Assembly: GCA_028686565.1 (NCBI GenBank)
Contig: JAQUBU010000064.1
Coordinates: 1-10,419 of the forward strand
Origin: Syntrophomonadaceae bacterium
GTDB taxonomy: Bacteria; Bacillota; Syntrophomonadia; Syntrophomonadales; Syntrophomonadaceae
Direction of reading: 5' to 3'
Length of the DNA: 10,419 nucleotides
The notes beneath the pieces were generated by a model. It did no database searches and was not told the DNA's origin. It saw only the letters and a program-made list of their open reading frames with translations. Numbering within the stretch: the stretch's first letter is position 1; every line of letters starts with the position of its first letter. The position numbers were made by a program, and so were the translations under genes. Of this stretch, positions 1 to 6,783 are shown one piece after another.

Positions 1-402
1 GACAAGAAGCTTCCGTTGGTTTTAGCACAAGAACAGCGTCTTGAAGAGATCATGATAAATCTGATGATTGATGCCATGCAATCTCTGGATGAGAGTGTAC
101 AGCCTGAAAAGTTGATTGTATGCAGTACCTGCCATGAAAATAATAAAGCAATACTTGAACTGGCAAATAACGGGCCCTGCATCAAACCGGAATTGGCCCA
201 GAATATATGGGAGCCCTTTTTCAGTACACGTAATGGTGGTAATGGAATGGGACTGGGTTTGGCTATAGTTCATTCCATTGTTTGCAGATTGGGAGGCACT
301 ATCTTCCACTATACCAATGCTTGGGGAGGACCATCTTTTAGACTGGAATTACCTTCTTTGCCAAATACTAGACACCAATATTCTATCTCGAGGGAGGCTT
401 AA
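1..402 (+). CDS. Sensor histidine kinase, C-terminal ATPase domain (5' end outside window)
   Basis: This is the last 133 codons of a sensor kinase, open in frame from base 1; the sensor region and phospho-acceptor histidine lie upstream of the window. The HATPase domain is readable in order: an N-box (EIMINLMIDAMQSL), a G1 box (LELANNGPCI), an F-box (IWEPFFST), a G2 box (GMGLGLAIV) and a final GGTI...FRLELP strand pair. The layout is that of NtrB-type kinases that phosphorylate the receiver of an NtrC-type regulator, and the regulator follows after only four bases. Three normally conserved positions differ: the second N-box Asn is Asp, the G1 Asp is Asn, and the second G1 Gly is Cys. ATP binding may therefore be weak, with phosphatase activity dominating (inference). 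The F and G2 boxes look intact. Family assignment is firm; the signal sensed is unknown. Confidence 0.93.
   Translation, partial: DKKLPLVLAQEQRLEEIMINLMIDAMQSLDESVQPEKLIVCSTCHENNKAILELANNGPCIKPELAQNIWEPFFSTRNGGNGMGLGLAIVHSIVCRLGGTIFHYTNAWGGPSFRLELPSLPNTRHQYSISREA
391..397 (+). promoter_or_regulatory. Ribosome binding site of the response regulator
   Basis: AGGGAGG lies inside the last codons of the kinase gene, nine bases before the ATG at 407. It fixes the start and suggests that translation of the regulator is coupled to that of the kinase. Confidence 0.8.
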
Positions 403-406
403 ATAA

Positions 407-1882
407 ATGCGGATATTATTGGTAGATGATGAAGAGGATAGCCGTCAATACTTGGCCAGTTTTTTATGTAAACTGGGACACCATGTTATAGAAGCAAGCG
501 ATGGCAGACAAGGATGGGAAGCATTTGCCTCCAATGATTTTCATCTGGTCTTAAGTGATATCCGCATGCCTGGCTGGACCGGCCTGGAGCTATTAACCCA
601 TATCCGTCAACAAACACCACTTCCGGAAAGCGATGTAGTTTTGTTTACTGCCCATGCTCAGGTTCAAACGGCAGTTGAAGCCTTGCGAATCGGTGCTTAT
701 GATTATCTGCTCAAACCAGTCAATGTCAAGGAATTGGTCGCATGTATAGAACGAGTAAGTGAACACCAGGATTTAATAAGGCAAAACAGAGTACTAACTC
801 ATCATTTTCAGGAATCAGTAGATGCCGTAACTGAAGACACCAAGCGTGAGTTGGAACAATGGAAAAAAGCCTATGCCAAAATATCCGGTACCGACAGTGT
901 TTTACTGACATCACCACTAATGCAAAAAATTTATTCCACCGCTGAATCCTTACGCCAAGATCCCAGCATACCCATATTAATTGAAGGAGAAACCGGAACC
1001 GGCAAAGAAATACTGGCGCGCTATATTCATTATGGGATGAAAGCGACTACTGAACCTTTTATTGATATAAACTGTGCCGCCATACCTCCAACCATGTTTG
1101 AAACTGAACTCTTTGGTTATGAAGCGGGAACTTTCACCGGCGCATTACCTAAAGGCCAGAAGGGCAAACTCGATCTGGCCATGGGCGGAACCTTGTTCCT
1201 GGATGAAATAACTGAAATGCCAGTAGAACTGCAAGCTAAACTATTGCGAATAATCCAGGACAAGGATTTCTACCGCGTGGGAGGTTTGAAAAAATGCATA
1301 TTTAACGGCAGACTGGTAGCAGCCAGCAATGTCAACATAAAGGAAAGCTTGGAAAAAGGTACTTTTCGCAACGATCTATATTATCGTTTAAGTATTGCCC
1401 ATATACAAATTCCTCCCCTTCGCGAACACCGTGAAGACATTTTGCCCCTGAGCTATAATTTCTTGTCGCGCTTTGCTCAGGAAAAAGGGAAAAACTTCCG
1501 AAGCATAAGCCTGGAGGCAGAAAATCAGCTGCAAAAATACGACTGGCCGGGAAATATCAGAGAATTGCGTAATGTCCTGGAACGAGCTACTCTGATGTAT
1601 GACGGGTCAATTTTAAAGCCTGCGCACCTGCAGTTAGGTATAGTCCAAATTGATAGTGCTACTAACAACGATCACAATCATATGTCAGGTTCAACTTTTA
1701 TTCTCAACCAGGAAAGCGATTTTGAACTGCCTGCAGACCATTTCCCTCTGGATACCTTTGTTGACCGGTTAATAAGTCAGGCTATGCTTATGAAAAAAGG
1801 CAATATTACAAAAACAGCCCATTATCTGGGTATATCGCGCCGCAGCCTTGATTATCGTCTGCACAAGAAGGAATTGGAGTAA
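407..1882 (+). CDS. NtrC-family sigma54-dependent response regulator
   Basis: A 491-residue transcription activator working with sigma54 RNA polymerase. The receiver domain (about 1-120) has the acidic pair D7/D8, phospho-acceptor D51 in LSDIRMP, T81 and K103. A charged linker, possibly coiled coil, spans about 120-160. The AAA+ domain has Walker A GETGTGKE (194-201), the sigma54-contact loop GTFTGA (241-246, normally GAFTGA), Walker B GGTLFLDE, and FRNDLYYRL with the arginine finger. A Fis-type helix-turn-helix closes the protein (GNITKTAHYLGISRRSLDYRL). Length and domain order are normal for NtrC, AtoC and ZraR relatives. The start follows a good ribosome binding site and the kinase stop by four bases, so the two form an operon. 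Its targets are unknown: I saw no convincing -24/-12 promoter (GG-N10-GC) upstream of the neighbouring acyl-CoA dehydrogenase. Confidence 0.96.
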   Translation: MRILLVDDEEDSRQYLASFLCKLGHHVIEASDGRQGWEAFASNDFHLVLSDIRMPGWTGLELLTHIRQQTPLPESDVVLFTAHAQVQTAVEALRIGAYDYLLKPVNVKELVACIERVSEHQDLIRQNRVLTHHFQESVDAVTEDTKRELEQWKKAYAKISGTDSVLLTSPLMQKIYSTAESLRQDPSIPILIEGETGTGKEILARYIHYGMKATTEPFIDINCAAIPPTMFETELFGYEAGTFTGALPKGQKGKLDLAMGGTLFLDEITEMPVELQAKLLRIIQDKDFYRVGGLKKCIFNGRLVAASNVNIKESLEKGTFRNDLYYRLSIAHIQIPPLREHREDILPLSYNFLSRFAQEKGKNFRSISLEAENQLQKYDWPGNIRELRNVLERATLMYDGSILKPAHLQLGIVQIDSATNNDHNHMSGSTFILNQESDFELPADHFPLDTFVDRLISQAMLMKKGNITKTAHYLGISRRSLDYRLHKKELE

Positions 1883-2062
1883 TTTTATTTTTTACAATAA
1901 TATTTACCATAATTAATACTTATCTTGCTAAAGCTTCTTACAATAACCTTAAAACTTTTATTACCTGCCGCACCCTCCGTTAATGCGCTATGCTTACCTT
2001 TATAAATCTCTGGAATTTAACAAATAAACTCTCAACCATTTAGCATTAATAAACCGGCATTG

Positions 2063-3205
2063 CTATCGAAGCAGATCAGTTGAAGATATGAGCCGCTGAA
2101 TCTCATTTACACCTTCATAAATCTCGGTTAACTTGGCATCGCGGAAAATGCGCTCAATCGGGAACTCGGTTGTATAGCTGTAAGCTCCCATGACCTGCAT
2201 GGCTTTGCTGGCCACCCGGTGGCATGCCTCGGAAGTGAACAGTCGGGTTCTGGCGGCATCGGCGGCCAGTTCTTTGCCTTCTGACGCCTTAAAAGCAGTA
2301 GCCAGAACTATCTGGTGCCCAACCATAACGTCAGTGGCCATATCGCCAATCAACGACTGGATGGTCTGGAAATTGGCGATGGGCTTGCCGCGCTGTACCC
2401 GCTCCTTGGAATACTTGACTGCCGCTTCCAGAGCCGCCTGAGCCATACCCACCGCCTGGGCGCAGACCGACAGTTTACCAATCTGGGTTGACCCTAAGAG
2501 TACCTGGAATCCCTTGCCCCGCATGGCCTCGCCACCGGTGGTGTTTTCATAGGGCACCCTTACATTGTCCAATACCACATCGCAGACTTCCAGGCCGTGC
2601 ATGCCCATTTTGTCATAAATTCTCGGAGTGGAGTATCCCTTGATACCCTTGGGAATGATGATGTTCGTGCACTTTCCAGGACCCATTTCGGCATCCTTGC
2701 AGAATATACCCATTAACCCGGGCAGAGATGCGTTGGTAATGAAATTCTTTTCTCCATTGATGACCCATTCATCTCCGTCGCGGACACAGGTTGTACGCAA
2801 AGCGCCCGGGTCGGAGCCGGTTGATGGTTCCGTAAAAGCAAAACTGCCAATCCCCTCGCCATTAAGATGTTCCGGAAGGAATTTCAGTTTCTGCTCTTCG
2901 GTGGCAAATTTCATGATATTGGCTCCCAGCATGCCATTTACCGAGATCGTACAAGCAGTTGAACAATATACCCTGGCCATCTCAATCTGCATAATTGCAT
3001 ACTCAACATAGGTGTTTCCCGAACCGCCGTATTGTTCCGGGTATTGGATGCCGCACCAGCCCAAGTCTTTAATCTTCTTGATCAAATCCCAGGGTGTCCT
3101 CTTTTCAGTTTCCATCCATTTGACCAGAGGAGCAATCTCATTCTCTGAAAACTTTCTCACTGAGTCCTTCAACATTAGCTGTTCTTCGGTATAATTAAAA
3201 TTCAT
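2063..3205 (-). CDS. Acyl-CoA dehydrogenase (FAD-dependent)
   Basis: A 380-residue flavoprotein that introduces the trans-2 double bond into an acyl-CoA, the first step of beta-oxidation, passing electrons to electron-transfer flavoprotein. The three family regions are present: a helical N-terminal domain, the beta-domain signature FAFTEPSTGSD (about 122-132) that contacts FAD and substrate, and the C-terminal helical domain with QVMGAYSYTTEFPIERIFRD and IYEGVNEIQR. E364 in YEG matches the catalytic base of butyryl-CoA and medium-chain dehydrogenases. Length is typical. The ATG at 3205 follows AGAGGGG at 3215-3221. Chain-length preference cannot be read reliably; in a syntrophic butyrate or fatty-acid oxidiser a short-chain substrate is plausible (inference). 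It converges with the two-component operon, with 180 bases between that contain no clear terminator. A remnant of a paralogue lies about 110 bases upstream. Confidence 0.96.
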   Translation of the reverse strand: MNFNYTEEQLMLKDSVRKFSENEIAPLVKWMETEKRTPWDLIKKIKDLGWCGIQYPEQYGGSGNTYVEYAIMQIEMARVYCSTACTISVNGMLGANIMKFATEEQKLKFLPEHLNGEGIGSFAFTEPSTGSDPGALRTTCVRDGDEWVINGEKNFITNASLPGLMGIFCKDAEMGPGKCTNIIIPKGIKGYSTPRIYDKMGMHGLEVCDVVLDNVRVPYENTTGGEAMRGKGFQVLLGSTQIGKLSVCAQAVGMAQAALEAAVKYSKERVQRGKPIANFQTIQSLIGDMATDVMVGHQIVLATAFKASEGKELAADAARTRLFTSEACHRVASKAMQVMGAYSYTTEFPIERIFRDAKLTEIYEGVNEIQRLISSTDLLR

Positions 3206-3313
3206 TAACTTTATCCCCTCTCTGCAATTTATGTACTAATTGTTTCAGCTAACTATCCCATATTTTCTGGGTAATCTTGCCTTCCTATTCTCTCTTTTTA
3301 CCGGGAGGTAAAA

Positions 3314-3382
3314 TCACAATAGTCGCAATTTTCGAATGGCATTTTGGATAATCTCCTGCTCTTTGCTTAGTTTAAAATTCAT
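3314..3382 (-). pseudogene. N-terminal remnant of a second acyl-CoA dehydrogenase (22 codons)
   Basis: On the minus strand an ATG at 3382 opens a 22-codon frame, MNFKLSKEQEIIQNAIRKLR then LL and TGA. It aligns with the start of the intact downstream enzyme (MNFNYTEEQLMLKDSVRKFS): same MNF opening, same E-Q and R-K positions. A strong ribosome binding site, AAGGAGGGGG (3385-3394), sits five bases upstream, so the translation start is well preserved while the rest of the gene is gone. The likeliest origin is a tandem acyl-CoA dehydrogenase pair that lost most of the first copy. It could also be a translated leader peptide in front of the intact gene. I saw no further dehydrogenase sequence between its stop and 3206. 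Confidence 0.6.
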
Positions 3383-3454
3383 AACCCCCTCCTTCTCTAA
3401 GTTCGTAACCACCAATGCTGAATAGATAAAAGTTGCTATTATTAGTTTATCACT

Positions 3455-3499
3455 GGGTAATATTGAAAGCTATAATTATTAGCATAATATTTATTACCC
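3455..3499. repeat. Imperfect AT-rich palindrome
   Basis: GGGTAATATT at 3455-3464 faces AATATTTATTACCC at 3486-3499, with a second inner dyad GCTA...TAGC around AATTAT. The whole 45 bp is a near-palindrome. It lies upstream of the minus-strand start at 3382 and immediately before the foldback element, so it could be an operator or an outer arm of that element. Confidence 0.5.
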
Positions 3500-3526
3500 A
3501 TGAAACTATTGTCTACTAATTAGTTC

Positions 3527-3767
3527 CCCCTGAAAAAACTCCCTGTTTGATAATGTGGATGCATAAATATGAGTAAAGATATTGCGGAGCATGGCAATAA
3601 CCCCCAGCAAAGGAAAGAGGGCCAGTGACACGGATGTCACGAGAGGGCAGAGGACAAGGATGTGTATTTGCCCGGTACCCCTTGAACTGCAAAAAAAGCT
3701 GAAGGTGTTTTCCATGCAAGACTTTCCGCTGAGTATTTATGCATTCTACATTAGATTTTTTCAGGGG
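3527..3767 (+). ncRNA. Foldback element, candidate CsrA-binding structured RNA
   Basis: A 241-bp element whose ends are perfect inverted repeats, CCCCTGAAAAAA (3527-3538) and TTTTTTCAGGGG (3756-3767). Further nested pairs follow inward: AATGT (3552-3556) with ACATT (3748-3752), ATGCATAAATA (3559-3569) with TATTTATGCAT (3734-3744), GCGGA (3584-3588) with TCCGC (3725-3729), GCATGG (3589-3594) with CCATGC (3712-3717), and CAGC (3605-3608) with GCTG (3698-3701). The core holds the hairpin GTGACA-CGGA-TGTCAC (3625-3640), and ACA-AGGA-TGT (3654-3663) enclosed by GGGCA/TGCCC (3645-3649/3669-3673). Both match the CsrA pattern of GGA in a small loop closed by ACA/TGT. A third ANGGA lies at 3609-3613. 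No clean promoter or target-site duplication was found, so this may be a MITE-like repeat rather than an independently transcribed RNA. ORFs crossing it show no protein-like features. Confidence 0.5.
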
Positions 3768-3846
3768 CAACCAGCTAACCAATAGATAATATTTATGATG
3801 CCGAATGAGCGACGAAGAGCAAAAAACCACAACCCCCAGGAATCAC

Positions 3847-3870
3847 AAAACCCGCGCAAACCTGCGCGGG
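3847..3870 (-). terminator. Rho-independent terminator of the tRNA operon
   Basis: The stem CCCGCGCA/TGCGCGGG (3851-3858 with 3863-3870) has a four-base loop and is followed on the minus strand by TTTT. It lies 15 bases beyond the CCA end of tRNA-Lys. The plus-strand side is also T-rich (TTCTTGTTTTT), so it may work in both directions. Confidence 0.85.
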
Positions 3871-3884
3871 TTCTTGTTTTTAAT

Positions 3885-3960
3885 TGGTGAGCCATGATGG
3901 ACTCGAACCATCGACACCCTGATTAAAAGTCAGGTGCTCTACCGTCTGAGCTAATGGCCC
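3885..3960 (-). tRNA. tRNA-Lys (anticodon TTT)
   Basis: A 76-base cloverleaf. The acceptor stem GGGCCAT pairs with ATGGCTC, discriminator A, CCA encoded. The anticodon arm CTGAC-TTTTAAT-CAG centres on TTT, and the T-arm has GGTTCGAGTCC. It is the last gene of the five-tRNA operon, next to the terminator. Confidence 0.96.
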
Positions 3961-3974
3961 ATTTAATTTGCAAA

Positions 3975-4049
3975 TGGCTGGGGTGGAGGGATTCGAACCA
4001 TCGAATGACGGAGTCAAAGTCCGTTGCCTTACCGCTTGGCTACACCCCA
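3975..4049 (-). tRNA. tRNA-Gln (anticodon TTG)
   Basis: A 75-base cloverleaf. The acceptor stem TGGGGTG pairs with CACCCCA, discriminator G, CCA encoded. The anticodon stem ACGGA/TCCGT encloses CTTTGAC, giving TTG. The U1-A72 start is usual for bacterial tRNA-Gln. Fourth in the operon. Confidence 0.96.
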
Positions 4050-4103
4050 ACGTTTATGAGTATACTAGGATGCCTATGCACTGTCAAGGATAAACTTGTA
4101 AAA

Positions 4104-4181
4104 TGGGGTGGATGATGGGGCTCGAACCCACGGCCCCCAGAGCCACAATCTGGTGCTCTATCCAACTGAGCTACACCCACC
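4104..4181 (-). tRNA. tRNA-His (anticodon GTG)
   Basis: The acceptor stem GTGGGTG pairs with CATCCAC; the encoded extra 5' G (base 4181) faces discriminator C, the identity mark of tRNA-His. The anticodon arm CCAGA-TTGTGGC-TCTGG gives GTG, and CCA is encoded. Third in the operon; about 54 bases separate it from tRNA-Gln, the longest gap in the cluster. Confidence 0.96.
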
Positions 4182-4201
4182 ATATTAACTAATTAAATAA
4201 G

Positions 4202-4278
4202 TGGCGTCCCCGGAGGGATTCGAACCCCCGACCCACGGCTTAGAAGGCCGTTGCTCTGTCCAGCTGAGCTACAGGGAC
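4202..4278 (-). tRNA. tRNA-Arg (anticodon TCT)
   Basis: A 77-base cloverleaf. The acceptor stem GTCCCTG pairs with CGGGGAC, discriminator G, CCA encoded. The anticodon arm ACGGC-CTTCTAA-GCCGT gives TCT, which reads AGA/AGG codons. Second in the operon, seven bases after tRNA-Gly. Confidence 0.96.
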
Positions 4279-4284
4279 AAAAAA

Positions 4285-4359
<75 letters not shown>

Positions 4360-4370
4360 CCGCAAAGAGT

Positions 4371-4399
4371 ATTATAACTCTTTCGCCAGGCCATTTCAA
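4371..4399 (-). promoter_or_regulatory. Sigma-A promoter of the tRNA operon
   Basis: On the minus strand a -35 box TTGAAA (4394-4399), a 17-base spacer and a perfect -10 box TATAAT (4371-4376) precede tRNA-Gly. The tRNA-Leu gene at 8687 has the same TTGAAA-17-TATAAT arrangement, which supports both. Confidence 0.88.
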
Positions 4400-4798
4400 G
4401 TTAGAAATTAGACCCATCGATATCCAATGATAATACTTTAAAACCATCTTGGCAAGAGGTGAACGAAAAATTCTTTAAAAGTAACCAATTGACCCACTTA
4501 GCTATATTTTGAGTTAACTCTTATAGAAGAAGATAGTGAAATGGCGTTTATTACTTTCACTCCTTCGAGATGCTTATATAACTAAATATTACCTCCTGGC
4601 CGCAGCCCGGCTTGGGCAAAGCGAACAACTTCGAGATACTTAATATTACCAATGCAAAATTTCTGCTCAGTTCCTTACTTGTATAATCAGTAAAATTAAG
4701 GCTGCCGGAGATGTTTTACAGGACTTTAATCCAATTTGATCTTTGCAGCTTATCTTGTAAACTATGTTCCGCCCACCAGTTGTATTCAATAACCTTAT
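4400..4798. other. Intergenic stretch with an imperfect direct repeat, no gene seen
   Basis: No convincing ORF, RNA gene or terminator was found between the tRNA promoter and the end of the SLH gene. It contains a two-copy imperfect repeat, CTTCGAGATGCTTA...ATATTACC (4563-4593) and CTTCGAGATACTTA-ATATTACC (4629-4650), which differ by a nine-base insertion. A short GCCC/GGGC hairpin lies between them. Confidence 0.5.
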
Positions 4799-6469
4799 TT
4801 AAATAATATTTATCTTCATCACTACTCCGGCCCCATCGACTTGCATTTCCACTTTATCACCGGTCTTGATGAAATCAAAAGTTGTTGAACTGTATACCGA
4901 ACTATAAACCGAAACCTTTTCATCTACCTCATAGTTTTTATTCTTTTTGACTGTGATACCGTATTTACCCTCCAGCGATTTGGTGCTTTCCACTTCGGCC
5001 TTCACCTTTTTTAATTCAGGCCTTGAGCTAATCATAATCTCCAGGGGTATTTCATCATCAATTTCCCCCGGGAAAACGTCCAGATAGGTTATTTTCACCT
5101 TATCCCCGCGCATTACACTGCCCATGGACTTTCCGCTTTTGTCCACAATACGCGCGCGGTCCCAATAATTAAACCATTCGGGTTTGGCAATTTTTAGCCT
5201 TTTAGTTGTTTTGGTGCTCGCAGAACTTCCGTCATCTACAGTTGTTTTGGAGCTTGAACTGCTTTTGGAACTATTGCCGGCAAACGACAAACGTTTGCTG
5301 GACAAATTGCTGACCGTACCGGAAATATTCTGGGGAGTCAGTATACTAAGTTTAATAAGTTTGCCGCCATCAACATAAGCCTGAACAAAGGTCCCGGCTT
5401 TTAAAGAGTTAAAGCCTTTGGTCTTTCCTTTACCGCCATCATCCAATACCGCACTCCAAGCAATTGGTATGTGTCTTTCCTCATTATTCAGGTCGCTCAA
5501 AACCAAAATGTTGTCCTTGCCCATAACTACTGATTTTACAGAGCCAACTAATTTATCTCCAGGAGTCGTATCAGGCTTTTTCGCCAGCAGCGAGATGCAA
5601 CTGGCCTGCTTTTTGCTGTTTAATAATATCTCCACCTTGTAGTTTAGGGCTTCACTGGCTTTGCATTCCTCATTATCATTAAAAAACCGGCTGCTTGAAT
5701 CCAGCTTTATTATTTGTACTGCATTCAGGGACACTAATTCCAATTCTTTTTTGTTGCCCTGAGTGCTTATTTTTTGAACCCAGCCTTCCACCCGGCGTCC
5801 ACTGGGTATGTTAACCCAGCTCTCATCCAGCAAGCTGGACAGAATAGCGGCAGCTTCAGAACGTTTAAGGCTTTTTGAGGGTTTAAAAGTACCATCCTCA
5901 TAACCGTTCATAATTCCGGCATCGCTTAAGGCAATTATATAAGGAATGTACTCTGCAGGAGACTGGTTTATATCGCTGAAAAATGAATCCGCCGAAACCT
6001 CTGCCTCATTTTCAACGGGTAATTGCAGCAAGCGACATATGAGCGCCACTACCTGGGCGCGGGTTGCAGGCGCAGCGGCGTTAAAGGAAGACAACCATCC
6101 AGCTGGCAACAAGTCGTTTTGCACCGCCATATCCATATAACTCTGGCCCCAGGAAACCTGCGGGGCCTTGATGGGTGCTTTCACATCCTTCTTGTTAACT
6201 GTCTTTTTATTATCGTTATACCCGGCAGCTCTCATAAACAAAACCAGGGCTTCCATCTGGGATATTTCCTTTTCCGGTTTAAAGCTATTGTCAGGATATC
6301 CGCTGATTAACTCCAGCGAAGCGGCCCGGCATACTAGCTGATCCGACCAGTGACCTTTCGTGTCATTGGGCTGTACCGCCTGAACCGGTATATAGAACAA
6401 ACCTCCCAGCAGAAGCGGAATCAAGATAAATATGATACAATTGACTGCCCTTTTCCTGGTTAATAACAT
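4799..6469 (-). CDS. Secreted S-layer homology (SLH) domain protein
   Basis: A 556-residue exported protein. The N-terminus has a basic start (LLTRKR), a hydrophobic core and a likely cleavage after VQA (about residue 31). Three SLH repeats follow: about 39-84 (GHWSDQLV...GYPDNSFKPEKEISQMEA), 105-151 (a diverged copy with ATRAQVVALICRLL) and 163-213 (FSDI...GYEDGTFKPSKSLKRSEAAAIL). SLH triplets bind pyruvylated secondary cell-wall polymer and hold proteins to the surface of Gram-positive-type walls. The rest (about 225-556) looks beta-rich, with recurring 'V.G.V..I' openings and a Ser/Thr-rich linker at about 387-422; I do not recognise it as a named domain. There are no transmembrane or sortase signals at the C-terminus. 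The ATG follows AGAGGTG at 6475-6481. It may be structural or help organise the envelope (inference). Confidence 0.93.
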   Translation of the reverse strand: MLLTRKRAVNCIIFILIPLLLGGLFYIPVQAVQPNDTKGHWSDQLVCRAASLELISGYPDNSFKPEKEISQMEALVLFMRAAGYNDNKKTVNKKDVKAPIKAPQVSWGQSYMDMAVQNDLLPAGWLSSFNAAAPATRAQVVALICRLLQLPVENEAEVSADSFFSDINQSPAEYIPYIIALSDAGIMNGYEDGTFKPSKSLKRSEAAAILSSLLDESWVNIPSGRRVEGWVQKISTQGNKKELELVSLNAVQIIKLDSSSRFFNDNEECKASEALNYKVEILLNSKKQASCISLLAKKPDTTPGDKLVGSVKSVVMGKDNILVLSDLNNEERHIPIAWSAVLDDGGKGKTKGFNSLKAGTFVQAYVDGGKLIKLSILTPQNISGTVSNLSSKRLSFAGNSSKSSSSSKTTVDDGSSASTKTTKRLKIAKPEWFNYWDRARIVDKSGKSMGSVMRGDKVKITYLDVFPGEIDDEIPLEIMISSRPELKKVKAEVESTKSLEGKYGITVKKNKNYEVDEKVSVYSSVYSSTTFDFIKTGDKVEMQVDGAGVVMKINII

Positions 6470-6480
6470 AATTACACCTC

Positions 6481-6600
6481 TATTAACTTTTCTTTATCAT
6501 CGGAAAAAATTGCGGCGCAGTTTCTTTTGCACCGTTGCAACGAGGCAGTAGGGTAGAACCCACTGTCTGTTTCGTTCACAGGAACCCGGCCGCTTAAAAA
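6481..6600 (-). promoter_or_regulatory. Structured 5' leader of the SLH gene, class unknown
   Basis: Upstream of the SLH gene the minus strand can form two adjacent hairpins: CAGTGGGT/ACCC(t)ACTG with a three-base loop and flanking CGA...TCG pairing (6541-6574), and TTGCA-ACGG-TGCAA (6527-6540). I could not match this to c-di-GMP or other riboswitch consensus sequences I know. No clear promoter was located. Confidence 0.3.
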
Positions 6601-6622
6601 AACGGGGGACATCTTTTCTCCA

Positions 6623-6783
6623 AGTACTTTGTAAAGTCTAAAAGTTTATTATGTCCTCCGAGAAAAATTTTCGCAGGGGGAGGCGGAGGAGTGAGTAATA
6701 CTGGACGTATTGCGATTGACGACAACGAAGCCCTGCGAAAATTTGGCCGGTGGGAATTAAAGTTTTAGATTTTACAGAGTACT
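6623..6783. repeat. 161-bp foldback (inverted-repeat) element
   Basis: The two arms match over about 50 bases: AGTACTtTGTAAAgTCTAAAAgTTTA (from 6623) against AGTACTcTGTAAAaTCTAAAAcTTTA (read from 6783 backwards). After a looser stretch comes a perfect 14-bp inner repeat, AAATTTTCGCAGGG (6665-6678) with CCCTGCGAAAATTT (6731-6744). The 52-base centre contains the hairpin AATAC-TGGAC-GTATT (6697-6711). Its end coincides with the stop codon of the beta-propeller gene. It is probably a non-autonomous repeat, or a structured 3' UTR; no coding capacity or T-tract is visible. Confidence 0.7.

Noticed and set aside
3206..3526. Possible sigma54 (-24/-12) promoter for the acyl-CoA dehydrogenase
   Set aside because: No GG-N10-GC arrangement with TGGCAC/TTGC-like flanks was found by eye on the minus strand.
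3516..3830. Overlapping ORFs of 60-100 codons on both strands
   Set aside because: They cross the foldback element; composition and lack of ribosome binding sites fit chance ORFs in a structured repeat.
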